Positions 26,350-34,936 of a DNA stretch of 64,000 nucleotides are shown here, piece by piece. Each line of letters starts with the position of its first letter. Within the stretch, counting starts at the first letter, position 1. The stretch lies in the NCBI GenBank assembly GCA_023408815.1, contig JAEYJO010000054.1, positions 11,414 through 75,413 on the forward strand, given 5' to 3'. Origin of the DNA: Bacillota bacterium (GTDB lineage: Bacteria > Bacillota > Clostridia > Lachnospirales > Lachnospiraceae). The translations under genes and the position numbers were made by a program. The notes beneath the pieces are model-generated. The model was not told the DNA's origin, did no database searches, and saw nothing but the letters and a program-made list of their open reading frames with translations.

Positions 26350-27072
26350 ATGAACCCAAATAGTGCTGTGGTCAAAAAAGAATATGTTGCAAATATAACG
26401 CAGATTTGCGAATATATTGAGGGGGATACCCAAATTTATGAAATTATGAAGTCCTGTCCTTACGAGTTGCTTCGGGAAATGAAAATCCGCGAATATAAAG
26501 CCAATAAATTTGTCCGTAACCAGAATGAAATCTATCAGATTATGTATATAGTGCTCGAAGGCGAACTGGATATTTACGTGGAATCTGAGAATGGGAAAAA
26601 GTACTACCTGAACACTTACAGGAAGGGCTGCTATATCGGTGAGCTGGAAATGTTCGGCAACCATCCTTACGTCAGCAGGGTAGAGGCTAAGACCGATGTG
26701 AAGCTTTTGGAGATTGGAAAAGAAGCCTTTATTAAGTGGGTACGAATCGATAGGACCATGAACGAGTATTTTATCAGGACGCTCTGTGAAAGTACGTATT
26801 CTCTTTGCCGGAATATGGGGAACAATACCCTCTATTCCCTCACCCAGCGGATTTGCCAATACCTTGTGAGCAGCGCCTTGCAGGACTCGGACGGAGAAAG
26901 TATCGTAAGGATATCCTCGGAGGATCTGGCGGAGCGCATGGCAGTTACCCAGCGCAGCGTGAACCGTATCCTGCAAAAGCTGCGGGAAAGCGGATATATC
27001 GAAATCGACAAGAGGAAAATTACAGTAAACGACAGGGAAGCGTTGGTATCGCTCATAGAAAGAGAAAATTAG
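26350..27072 (+). CDS. Crp/Fnr family transcriptional regulator
   Basis: Regulator of about 240 aa: cyclic-nucleotide-binding-like beta-roll in the first 140 residues (VLEGELDIYVES; GCYIGELEMFG) and a winged helix-turn-helix at the C-terminus (SSEDLAERMAVTQRSVNRIL). No Fe-S cysteine cluster is evident, so it is more Crp-like than Fnr-like. An ATG at 26332 is also in frame, but GGGGAAG lies nine bases before ATG 26350. It precedes the phosphorylase and ECF transporter genes on the same strand and is the obvious candidate regulator for them. The ligand is unknown. Confidence 0.88.
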   Translation: MNPNSAVVKKEYVANITQICEYIEGDTQIYEIMKSCPYELLREMKIREYKANKFVRNQNEIYQIMYIVLEGELDIYVESENGKKYYLNTYRKGCYIGELEMFGNHPYVSRVEAKTDVKLLEIGKEAFIKWVRIDRTMNEYFIRTLCESTYSLCRNMGNNTLYSLTQRICQYLVSSALQDSDGESIVRISSEDLAERMAVTQRSVNRILQKLRESGYIEIDKRKITVNDREALVSLIEREN

Positions 27073-27104
27073 GTTATTTATGAAGCCGCAGGCTGAATAG
27101 TAAC
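27073..27104. repeat. Short intergenic hairpin repeat, copy B
   Basis: Directly after the regulator stop codon: arms GTTATTTA and TAGTAAC around AGCC-GCA-GGCT. Same family as copies at 4793, 14826 and 51874. Confidence 0.7.
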
Positions 27105-27133
27105 AAAATTAGAGGGAAGAAGGATATAAGAAT

Positions 27134-27904
27134 ATGGATAATGAGTACAAATCACTCATGGAAGAAAGACAAGCTCACATCCGCTTATCAATGCGGGACG
27201 GAGCCAAATGTGCGATTTTACCGGGAGATCCGGGAAGAATCGACCATATTAAGAAGTTTCTGACGGATGCGAAGGAGCTCCAATATAATAGAGAAATGCG
27301 AAGTGCCAGCGGCTATTACAAGGGTATTAAGGTGCTGGCCGTTTCAACCGGAATGGGTGGGGCTTCCACCGGAATCGCTGTAGAAGAGCTGCATAATATC
27401 GGAGTAGAATATATGATCCGTATCGGAAGTTGCGGTGCCCTTGACGCCTCCCTTCACCTCGGGGATCTGGTCCTCGTAAATGGGGCAGTGAGGGACGACG
27501 GAGCCTCCAAGGCTTATATTGAGCCGATATATCCGGCTATTCCTGATACTCGCCTTCTCATGGCTACTATCCGGGCTGCGGAGGAGAAAGGATTTCCCTT
27601 CCATATAGGGAAAGCGAGAAGCCATGACAGTTTTTATACCGATAAGGAGGATGCTATCGATGCCTACTGGTCGGCGAAGGGAATTTTGGGAGCAGATATG
27701 GAGACGGCCGCGCTGTTCACTATCGGAGCTCTGCGAGGGGTGAAATGTGCCTCTATTTTGAATACGGTGGTAGAGTATGAGGCCGATTTGAAGCAGAATA
27801 TCAATGATTACGTGGACGGAGAATCTATCGTTAAACAAGGCGAAGAAAATGAAATCATTGCAGCATTGGAAGCCTTTGTCATACAAAACAATACGAACAA
27901 CTAA
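27134..27904 (+). CDS. Nucleoside phosphorylase, uridine phosphorylase-like
   Basis: Cytoplasmic enzyme of 256 aa of the PNP/UDP family, which splits nucleosides with phosphate into base and ribose-1-phosphate. The phosphate-binding GDPGRIDHI, the STGMGGAST loop, IRIGSCGAL and the nucleoside-binding ADMETAALF motif are all seen. The sequence is closest in pattern to uridine phosphorylases, but purine nucleosides cannot be excluded. The following gene starts 16 bases after its stop and encodes the substrate-binding part of an ECF transporter, so imported nucleosides are the expected substrate. Confidence 0.9.
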   Translation: MDNEYKSLMEERQAHIRLSMRDGAKCAILPGDPGRIDHIKKFLTDAKELQYNREMRSASGYYKGIKVLAVSTGMGGASTGIAVEELHNIGVEYMIRIGSCGALDASLHLGDLVLVNGAVRDDGASKAYIEPIYPAIPDTRLLMATIRAAEEKGFPFHIGKARSHDSFYTDKEDAIDAYWSAKGILGADMETAALFTIGALRGVKCASILNTVVEYEADLKQNINDYVDGESIVKQGEENEIIAALEAFVIQNNTNN

Positions 27905-27920
27905 ACGGAGGGAAAAGGAA

Positions 27921-28535
27921 ATGAGTAAAAATGGAAAGAGTTTATGGTCACTGAAATTTAACACGGCGACGCTTGTATTGATTCCGGCGGCTATCGGAAT
28001 CAACTATCTGGGCAAGCTGTTTGCAGGCGCGCTGAAGCTGCCGTTGTGGCTGGATGCCATCGGAACCTGTCTGGCAGCAGTGCTTGCAGGACCGATTGCA
28101 GGTGCGATCTGCGGCGCTGCCAATAACATCATCTACGGTCTTACCATGGACCCGATTTCGACGGTGTATGCCTTGACGAACATCGCTATCGGACTTGTAG
28201 TTGGTGTATTGTCCTATAAGGGTTTTATGAAAAACATCAAGTTGTCGCTGCTTACCGCCATCATAGTCGGTTTTGTTGCTGTTGTGGTATCTACGCCTCT
28301 GAACATGATTTTCTGGGGAGGAACTACCGGAAACATATGGGGGGACGCTGTTTATGCATGGGCGCTTTCTCAGAATATGCCGGTATTTTTTGCTTCTTTT
28401 CTGGATGAGGTTATCGTAGACCTTCCGGACAAGATCGCGGTTATCCTGATTGTATTCGGAATCAGCAAGAGTCTGCCAAAGAGTCTGGTGGCGCTTTATC
28501 AGAGCGGAGATGCTATTGAAAGTCTGGATGATTAA
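27921..28535 (+). CDS. ECF transporter S component, probably nucleoside-specific
   Basis: Membrane protein of 204 aa with about six hydrophobic helices, the usual size of an ECF substrate-binding subunit. The loop AGPIAGAICGAANNIIYG is typical of S components. The open frame extends upstream into the phosphorylase gene, but ATG 27921 has AAGGA just before it and begins the family N-terminus. The gene order phosphorylase-S-T-A-A' points to a nucleoside as ligand; that is contextual inference. Confidence 0.88.
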   Translation: MSKNGKSLWSLKFNTATLVLIPAAIGINYLGKLFAGALKLPLWLDAIGTCLAAVLAGPIAGAICGAANNIIYGLTMDPISTVYALTNIAIGLVVGVLSYKGFMKNIKLSLLTAIIVGFVAVVVSTPLNMIFWGGTTGNIWGDAVYAWALSQNMPVFFASFLDEVIVDLPDKIAVILIVFGISKSLPKSLVALYQSGDAIESLDD

Positions 28536-28558
28536 TGTAAGAAAGGCAAATTTATAAA

Positions 28559-29332
28559 ATGAAAAGTATTAGTTTGTATGAAGAAAAAGGTTCACTGCTG
28601 AATAAGATGGCGCCGGAAAGTAAAATACTCTATATCGTTGTCGCTCTCTTGCTGCCTGTTATCATGGGCAGCAAGTGGATCAGCGTCGGATTCATTGTCA
28701 TCAGCGCTTGTTTGCTGCTCATATCGAAAGTACTTAAAAAGACTGTGCCGATTTTGAGCATTTCGGGCTTTGTCCTGCTTACTGTTGTTATCATTCAGGG
28801 AATATTCCGTGCCGGAAATGTTACTCCGGTATTTAGCATCGGTCCCATCAGCTTTTACGAAGAGGGGCTGGGCTTTGCTCTGGGAATCGTGATTAATGTG
28901 CTCAATATCCTGCTGAGCTTCTGTGTGCTGATTCTTACTGCCAAGCCCTCTGATATTGTGGAAAATTTTGTGAGAAAGGGTTTTTCGCCCAGATTCGGGT
29001 ACGTGTTTATATCTGTTTTCCAGATTATCCCGCAGATGACGGAAACCATGTCGACTATTACCGATGCTCAGAGAAGCAGAGGAATGGAGACGGAGGGAAA
29101 TCTTCTGGTGCGTATCAAGGCGTTTCTTCCCTTGATTTCGCCGGTGGTCATGAGCTCGTTGATCAATACGAAGGAACGCGCTTTGGCGCTGGAGGTACGA
29201 GGATTTAATGCTAAAAATAAAAAGACATTCATAAATGATGAGAAAAAATGCGGTGCTGACAGATATATACAGATCGGGATGCTTATCCTGCTCGTTGCAG
29301 GCATTGTGTGGAGGGTTGCAGGATGGCAGTGA
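28559..29332 (+). CDS. ECF transporter T component (EcfT)
   Basis: Transmembrane coupling protein of 257 aa with hydrophobic helices in the first 130 residues and the two conserved Arg-Gly coupling motifs in the cytoplasmic helices (QRSRGMET and LEVRGFNA), which contact the two ATPases. It couples ATP hydrolysis to toppling of the S component. The gene overlaps the next by 10 bases. Confidence 0.92.
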   Translation: MKSISLYEEKGSLLNKMAPESKILYIVVALLLPVIMGSKWISVGFIVISACLLLISKVLKKTVPILSISGFVLLTVVIIQGIFRAGNVTPVFSIGPISFYEEGLGFALGIVINVLNILLSFCVLILTAKPSDIVENFVRKGFSPRFGYVFISVFQIIPQMTETMSTITDAQRSRGMETEGNLLVRIKAFLPLISPVVMSSLINTKERALALEVRGFNAKNKKTFINDEKKCGADRYIQIGMLILLVAGIVWRVAGWQ

Positions 29333-30192
29333 GTACCAATCATTCAAAGATAATCGTAGAAAACTTAAAATACAAATATCTTGCAACAGATTTTCTGGCT
29401 CTGGACGGGATTTCCTTTTCTGTGGAGCAAGGTGAATTCATCGGGATTATAGGAAAAAACGACGCAGGTAAGAGCACTCTCTGTCAAGCTATCGCGGGAC
29501 TGGTGCCTAATTTTCATAAGGGAGCCTATGGCGGAAGGATTATGATCGACGAGCTGGAGGTAAAGAACGTGGATTTGGACGAGCTTTGCAAGAAGGTTGG
29601 CATCGTATTTCAGAATCCCTTTAACCAGGTGACCGGTTCCAAGCTTACGGTATATGAAGAAATTGCATTCGGGCTTGAGAACCTGGGAATCGAAAGGCAG
29701 GAAATGATACGTCGCATAGACGAGGCGATGGAGCTTTTGGATATCATGAAATATAAGGATAGGGAACCCTTTGATTTATCGGGCGGACAGATGCAGCGTA
29801 TGGCTATTGCAGGGATTATTGCGATGCAGCCGGAGGTCATCGTGCTGGACGAGCCCACTTCACAGCTTGATCCGCAGGGCAGAGAGGAAGTGTATCAAGC
29901 GGTACAGAAGCTTAGCAAAAAGGGAATTACCATATTTATGGTGGAACATAATATGGAGAAAATTGCCTCCTACAGCGATAGGGTCCTGCTTTTGGACGGC
30001 GGTAAGCTCATCGATTTCGATACTCCTCAGAGAATCTTTTCCAGAGAGGATCTGGATACGTACGGGGTGGAACCTCCTGCATTTACGAAGATCTGCAGGG
30101 AGTTGAACCTGAGAAATGTTAAGACGGGCTGCTATCCGGTAACTCTGGAGGAAGCTTATGATTTACTTAGCAGGGAAGGGAGGGAAATGTAG
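29323..30192 (+). CDS. ECF transporter ATP-binding protein A
   Basis: ABC ATPase of 289 aa. Walker A is GKNDAGKST (residues 44-52), signature LSGGQ (152-156), Walker B VIVLDEP with Asp176/Glu177, and the switch His in VEHNM. The first-choice Gly after Asn in Walker A is replaced by Asp, a tolerated but unusual change. GGAGGG lies seven bases before ATG 29323; a GTG at 29308 is an alternative start. It pairs with the ATPase encoded next. Confidence 0.92.
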   Translation: MAVSTNHSKIIVENLKYKYLATDFLALDGISFSVEQGEFIGIIGKNDAGKSTLCQAIAGLVPNFHKGAYGGRIMIDELEVKNVDLDELCKKVGIVFQNPFNQVTGSKLTVYEEIAFGLENLGIERQEMIRRIDEAMELLDIMKYKDREPFDLSGGQMQRMAIAGIIAMQPEVIVLDEPTSQLDPQGREEVYQAVQKLSKKGITIFMVEHNMEKIASYSDRVLLLDGGKLIDFDTPQRIFSREDLDTYGVEPPAFTKICRELNLRNVKTGCYPVTLEEAYDLLSREGREM

Positions 30193-31044
30193 ATGGAAAC
30201 GAGTATAGAACACTCAGGCAAGAATGTTAATGAGTATAAGACACTCATGGAAATCAAAGATTTACATTTCTCTTACACCGAAGGAGAGGAAATCTTAAAA
30301 GGGCTTAATTTCGCTCTTGACGAGAGGACGACTGCTATTATCGGGCAAAATGGTGCGGGAAAGACTACTTTTGTAAAATTGCTGAAAGGTTTGCTTCGGC
30401 CTACGTCGGGAGCGGTAGTGTTTGATGGAAAGGATATACGCGATATGACAGTGGCACAGCTGGCCAGGCATATCGGTATGGTTTTCCAGAATCCCAACGA
30501 TCAGATTTTTAAGAACCGCGTTCTTGACGAGGTCATGTTCGGACCTTTGAAAATAGGGATGGGAGAGGCTGCAGCCAGGGAAAAATCGTTAGAGGCGCTG
30601 AATCTGGTAGGGCTGTCCGGCCATGAAGATGAAAATCCTTACGACCTTGGCTTATCCAGCCGGAAGCTTGTGGCAATCGCTTCCATCGTGGCGATGGACC
30701 CTAAGGTAATCATATTCGACGAGCCTACGATTGCTCAGGATTATTATGGAAAAGAACGGATCAAATCGGTAATCCGCAAGCTGAGAAGTGAGGGTGTCAC
30801 GGTCATTACTATCATTCACGATATGGATTTTGTGGCGGATGTTTTTGAGCGAGTCATCGTGTTTGCAAAGGGTGGAGTGCTTCTCGACGGTAGTGCGAAA
30901 GAGGTTTTCGCGGATGAGACCATTTTGAAGGAGGCCTATCTGGAGCAGCCAAACGTGACCAGACTTTGCCAGAGCCTTGGCTATGAGGAGGTCTTTCTGA
31001 ATACCGATGAATTTGTGGCTTATCAGCGTGAGAAACAAGGGTGA
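30193..31044 (+). CDS. ECF transporter ATP-binding protein A'
   Basis: Second ABC ATPase of the ECF complex, 283 aa. Walker A GQNGAGKTT (51-59), Walker B VIIFDEP (Asp176, Glu177) and IHDMD switch are intact. The signature motif is degenerate: GLSSRKL instead of LSGGQ, so one of the two nucleotide sites of the heterodimer may be weak. It starts directly after the stop of the first ATPase. A long hairpin follows six bases after the stop. Confidence 0.92.
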   Translation: METSIEHSGKNVNEYKTLMEIKDLHFSYTEGEEILKGLNFALDERTTAIIGQNGAGKTTFVKLLKGLLRPTSGAVVFDGKDIRDMTVAQLARHIGMVFQNPNDQIFKNRVLDEVMFGPLKIGMGEAAAREKSLEALNLVGLSGHEDENPYDLGLSSRKLVAIASIVAMDPKVIIFDEPTIAQDYYGKERIKSVIRKLRSEGVTVITIIHDMDFVADVFERVIVFAKGGVLLDGSAKEVFADETILKEAYLEQPNVTRLCQSLGYEEVFLNTDEFVAYQREKQG

Positions 31045-31049
31045 GTAAA

Positions 31050-31083
31050 TCATATATCCCGCAGCAGACTGCGGGGTATATGA
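31050..31083 (+). repeat. 15-bp hairpin after the ECF operon, start of a dispersed-repeat-like region
   Basis: Stem TCATATATCCCGCAG / CTGCGGGGTATATGA (one G-T wobble, four-base loop), not followed by a T run. It is followed to about 31140 by sequence rich in AGCAAGCTTGCGC-type words that looks like a dispersed intergenic repeat of this bacterial group. The whole gap 31045-31385 has no convincing gene. Confidence 0.6.
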
Positions 31084-31163
31084 CCCTCACGGTATTCGCC
31101 AAATGCAAGCAAGCTTGCGCTTTGCTCATTGCTCGCGGGAATAAAAATATAAATTTATAGTTT

Positions 31164-31203
31164 GACAAAAAGAGAACGAAAGAAAAAACGTTCTCTTTTT
31201 GTC
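31164..31203. terminator. Bidirectional terminator-like hairpin
   Basis: Perfect 15-bp stem (GACAAAAAGAGAACG / CGTTCTCTTTTTGTC) with a 10-base A-rich loop; the arm itself contains a run of five T. It probably ends the ECF transcript. Confidence 0.75.
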
Positions 31204-31301
31204 ATATAGGATTAGAAAAAGAGAAAAGCGATGTATGAATAGATGTATAGACAGATAATGCGAATTGGGTTAAACTTACAAATAACAACCTTCAATTATG
31301 A

Positions 31302-31356
31302 TACCATCGTTTGACAAGGTCACACACGGCGTGTAAGACCTTGTCAAACGATGGTA
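31302..31356. repeat. Perfect 20-bp inverted repeat upstream of a membrane protein gene
   Basis: Two 20-base arms (31302-31321 and 31337-31356) pair perfectly around a 15-base loop that itself can form ACAC/GTGT. It has no T tail and lies 30 bases before the ATG at 31386, in the probable leader. It could be an attenuator, an operator, an RNase site or a remnant of a mobile element. Confidence 0.8.
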
Positions 31357-31385
31357 GGAAGAATAGTGAAACGGAGCAGACAGTA

Positions 31386-32495
31386 ATGATTGTAGTTAAA
31401 ATTTTAGGCATTATATTATGGATGTTTGTGCTTCCCTTTTGTATCGGACTGATTCCCTTGCGATGGATACCGAAGGAAAAGACAAATATAGGAGTAGTGT
31501 TCATCGCCGGTTATATCATCATGCTTCCAATGTGCTGGCTGGTGACGGTGCCTGCGATACTTTTTGTAAAATATGACAGCTTTCTTGTTATGGTACGCTT
31601 TTTTACCATTGGCATGGCGATTGCGGCAGCAGCAGGTGTAGCCCTAAGTGCATGGGCGATTAAGAAGAAACGGTGGGTGTCTTTAAAACCTGCATTTCGG
31701 TGGACTGACGTTTCAATAGAAGAGAAAATAGAATGGGTTTTGTTTTTGGCGCTCATCGCCTTCCAGCTCTATAAAGCGTTCACTCTCACCTCTTTTGACG
31801 GAGACGATGCGGAATATGTGGCGCAGTCACTTGTGACCCAGCAGAGCAATACGATGTATCTGATCATGCCGTATACGGGCGGGACAACCTCCCTGGACAT
31901 AAGGCATTCTCTGGCGGTGCTTCCTATATGGATCGCATATGTGGGAAGAATGACGGGAATCCATACGACGATATTGGCGCATAGCGTCATTCCTTTTGTG
32001 TTCATTCCGCTGACCTACGTGGTTTACTTTGAGATCGGCAAACAGCTTTTGCGTAAGAGAAAAGAATTCCTGCCGGCATTTATGGTGTTTATGGCTTTAT
32101 TGCAAATATTCGGAAATGTGTCTATTTATACCAACGAGACCTTTTTTCTGACAAGGACATGGCAGGGAAAATCTCTGGCGGCAAATTTCGTTCTTCCTCT
32201 CATCGTATGTCTGCTGCTGTGGATATTCGATAAGGAGAATGAGCATAAGACATCCGGGGAGGAACGCTTAGGAGAAAAGGAAAGCACTTTTGGCCTATGG
32301 CTCCTCTTATGGCTTACAAATATGACTGCGGGGGTATGTACCTCCATGGTGGTATTCCTCGGAGCGGTGATGGTAGCGGTTATTGCGTTCTGGATGATGA
32401 TAACGGAGCGGAAATTCAGCGTGCTCGTTAAGGCGGGGATCGTATGCATACCCAATGTTGCCTATATGATACTGTATTTGCTTTTGCACGTTTAA
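31386..32495 (+). CDS. Membrane glycosyltransferase-like protein, N-terminal part (DUF6077-like)
   Basis: Membrane protein of 369 aa with about nine hydrophobic segments. The outer loop SFDGDDAEYVAQSLV and DIRHSLAVLP resemble DUF6077-type proteins, presumed GT-C sugar transferases. The open frame reaches upstream into the hairpin; ATG 31386 is the first start beyond it. The TAA at 32493-32495 is followed, in the same reading frame and with no other stop, by the gene at 32520. The pair may therefore be one ancestral gene broken by a single nonsense change, for example CAA to TAA. Confidence 0.75.
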   Translation: MIVVKILGIILWMFVLPFCIGLIPLRWIPKEKTNIGVVFIAGYIIMLPMCWLVTVPAILFVKYDSFLVMVRFFTIGMAIAAAAGVALSAWAIKKKRWVSLKPAFRWTDVSIEEKIEWVLFLALIAFQLYKAFTLTSFDGDDAEYVAQSLVTQQSNTMYLIMPYTGGTTSLDIRHSLAVLPIWIAYVGRMTGIHTTILAHSVIPFVFIPLTYVVYFEIGKQLLRKRKEFLPAFMVFMALLQIFGNVSIYTNETFFLTRTWQGKSLAANFVLPLIVCLLLWIFDKENEHKTSGEERLGEKESTFGLWLLLWLTNMTAGVCTSMVVFLGAVMVAVIAFWMMITERKFSVLVKAGIVCIPNVAYMILYLLLHV

Positions 32496-32519
32496 GAATA
32501 TAATAGGAGAATTTTTGGC

Positions 32520-33347
32520 ATGTATGGAATTTTTATGGAGAGTGTGGTAATTTTTAAAAATTATGCGGGAAGCCGTCTGACGATTGTTTTGTTTTTGCTG
32601 TCGTTAGTTTTTCTGCTTTTTGCGGAAAAGAATAAAAGGCGGAGGGCTATCTTCGTGTATACGCCGCTTACATTGCTGTTTCTATTTTTCTTCCCTATTT
32701 TCCGAAAGGTGTTCGTTCGGCTGATGAGCGGAGAGGGGGATACTTATTACAGGGTACTATGGCTCATTCCTATGGGCGTTATTATCGCGTATGCGGGAGT
32801 GAAGCTGGCCGCTCTGTTATATGATAAATTGAAAGGAAAAATATCTTCTGGTCAGTGTAACTGGATGAAGCGGGCAGTGTTTGCCTCTCTGGCAATAGCA
32901 ATCGCCCTTTGCGGAAAATATGTGTACGCCAGTCAGTATATGTCTAAGGCGGAGAATCTTTATCATCTTCCTCAGACGGTGATCGATATTTGCGATCTGA
33001 TAGCTCCCGAGGAAGGCGAGGAGAGGATCTGGTCGGTTTTTCCGACGGATTTGGTCTATTTCGTGAGACAATACGATACGAATATACAGATGCTTTACGG
33101 GCGGGAAATGGTAGAACCGAAATGGCAGTATGCGGAGCCGGTGCATACGATTATGAACAATCCGACGATTATCGACATCGAGGAGCTGTTAAAGCTGACG
33201 AGGGAAAGATATTGCACGTACATCGTTCTTCCCAACAACAAGGACGTGACGGAGGCCCCTGAGAATTTCGGACTGGAGCTTCTGGATACGATAGACGGCT
33301 ATCCGGTTTATTTCGATCCGGTAGCGGCGGCAAGCGTGAATAATTAG
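32520..33347 (+). CDS. Membrane glycosyltransferase-like protein, C-terminal part
   Basis: Protein of 275 aa: four or five hydrophobic segments, then a soluble tail of about 120 residues. It lacks the N-terminal acidic loop of a complete GT-C enzyme, and the segment YYRVLWLIPMGVIIAYA resembles the second half of such proteins. It is in frame with the upstream gene across one TAA, but an AGGAG ten bases before the ATG would allow separate or re-initiated translation, so the two parts may still assemble. It is followed by the third MBOAT gene after 12 bases. Confidence 0.72.
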   Translation: MYGIFMESVVIFKNYAGSRLTIVLFLLSLVFLLFAEKNKRRRAIFVYTPLTLLFLFFFPIFRKVFVRLMSGEGDTYYRVLWLIPMGVIIAYAGVKLAALLYDKLKGKISSGQCNWMKRAVFASLAIAIALCGKYVYASQYMSKAENLYHLPQTVIDICDLIAPEEGEERIWSVFPTDLVYFVRQYDTNIQMLYGREMVEPKWQYAEPVHTIMNNPTIIDIEELLKLTRERYCTYIVLPNNKDVTEAPENFGLELLDTIDGYPVYFDPVAAASVNN

Positions 33348-33359
33348 GCGGGTGTGGAA

Positions 33360-34880
33360 ATGTTATTTAACTCATATGAATTTGTATTTGCTTTTCTACC
33401 GGTGTGCCTTCTTGTTTATTATCTGTTGGCGAAAAGGAGCGGAAACAGAGGCACGAAATTATGGCTGATAGCAATATCCCTATGGTTTTACGGAAGCTTT
33501 CAGGCAGGATATCTGCTGATTCTCATAGCCAGTATGCTCTTTAATTACGGGGTAGTTCTTGGAATGAGCCGGGTGAAAGAAAGTATTTTCTGTTGTAAAA
33601 AAGGGATACTGGCAGCAGGGATCCTTGGTAATCTGGGACTTCTATCTTACTTTAAATATGTTAATTTTTTTATCGAAAATATAAATGCATTCGGGGGTGA
33701 TCTCCCTCTTTTACAAGCAGCACTTCCTATTGGAATCAGCTTTTTCACCTTTTCACAGATTTCCTTTTTGGTGGATAACTACAGGGGAGAAATAAAGTCC
33801 TGTGGATTTATGGATTATGTGCTCTATATTTCTTATTTTCCTAAGCTGGTGGAGGGGCCTATCGCTTCCCATGCCCAGATGCTTCCGGAATTCGAAAAAA
33901 TCGGGAAAACCGGCTTCGATGCGGAACGTTTCATGCGAGGGCTTTGTCTGTTTATTTTCGGTATGTTAAAAAAGGTAATACTGGCGGATACTTTCGGAGG
34001 CGCTGTGGACTACGGCTATTCCAACCTGGGAAGCATGCATGGTACCGATGCCGTGCTTTTGGTGATTTTTTATGCGCTTCAGCTCTATTTCGATTTCAGC
34101 GGATATATAGATATGGCGATGGGAATCAGCCGGATGTTCCATATCGATCTCCCGATAAATTTCAATTCACCATATAAGGCGCAAAATATTGTGGATTTTT
34201 GGAAGCGGTGGCATATTACTTTGAGTCGCTTTTTCACGAAATATGTTTATATTCCCCTGGGCGGAAACAGAAAGGGCTTATGGCGGATGTACCGCAATCT
34301 TTTGATCGTATTTCTGCTTAGCGGCCTGTGGCACGGGTCGGGAATGAGTATGAAAAATTCATGGAATTTCATTTTGTGGGGGATGCTCCACGGGGTGCTG
34401 TACGTATTTACCCGAATGTGGCAGAGAAGATTATCAAAGCCGAAAGAGGGAAGTGCTGTACAAGGCTTGAAGGCATCGATTTTTCACGGGATGAAGGTGC
34501 TGCTTACCTTTGGCTATGTCAGTATAGCGTGGGTATATTTCAGGGCGGAAAGCGTAGCACAGGGAAATGAGCTTCTGCGTTTGGTAATAAAGGGCGGTTT
34601 TGTCCGCGTTAATAAAAATCTTGCCGAATATTTTAACCTGGATGAGTTCTGGTATATCCTAAAGGTGCTGCACCTGGATGGCTGGGTATACGGCCATTAT
34701 ATTATGATGTTCGCCATTACGGCTTTTTCCCTTCTGCTTGTGTTTTTTGGTCAAAATGCGATGGAGATTTCTGGAAAAATAAAGCCTAAAGCTTGGTCGG
34801 CAGTGATAATGGCAGGACTGTTCTTATGGTGTATCCTGGCCTTTTCCAATGTCAGCAGTTTTCTTTATTTTAATTTTTAA
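33360..34880 (+). CDS. MBOAT family O-acyltransferase, copy 3
   Basis: Polytopic acyltransferase of 506 aa. It starts with the canonical MLFNSYEF, has LPIGISFFTFSQ, WKRWHITLSRFFTKYVYIPLGGNR and both conserved histidines (WHG His325, LHG His344). A GTG at 33354 is an alternative start, but ATG 33360 matches the family. It transfers an acyl group across the membrane to a surface glycan, with the SGNH-like protein encoded 56 bases downstream as probable partner. Closer in motifs to copy 1 than to the ACP-linked copy 2. Confidence 0.94.
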   Translation: MLFNSYEFVFAFLPVCLLVYYLLAKRSGNRGTKLWLIAISLWFYGSFQAGYLLILIASMLFNYGVVLGMSRVKESIFCCKKGILAAGILGNLGLLSYFKYVNFFIENINAFGGDLPLLQAALPIGISFFTFSQISFLVDNYRGEIKSCGFMDYVLYISYFPKLVEGPIASHAQMLPEFEKIGKTGFDAERFMRGLCLFIFGMLKKVILADTFGGAVDYGYSNLGSMHGTDAVLLVIFYALQLYFDFSGYIDMAMGISRMFHIDLPINFNSPYKAQNIVDFWKRWHITLSRFFTKYVYIPLGGNRKGLWRMYRNLLIVFLLSGLWHGSGMSMKNSWNFILWGMLHGVLYVFTRMWQRRLSKPKEGSAVQGLKASIFHGMKVLLTFGYVSIAWVYFRAESVAQGNELLRLVIKGGFVRVNKNLAEYFNLDEFWYILKVLHLDGWVYGHYIMMFAITAFSLLLVFFGQNAMEISGKIKPKAWSAVIMAGLFLWCILAFSNVSSFLYFNF

Positions 34881-34936
34881 CAAGAACGATCTTACGCAGC
34901 GGTATGTGTCCCTGGAAGCTTGAGGAATAGAAGAGA

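Noticed and set aside
26200..26976. Minus-strand frame of 258 aa opposite the regulator
   Set aside because: It is antisense to a clear Crp/Fnr-family gene and crosses that gene's promoter.
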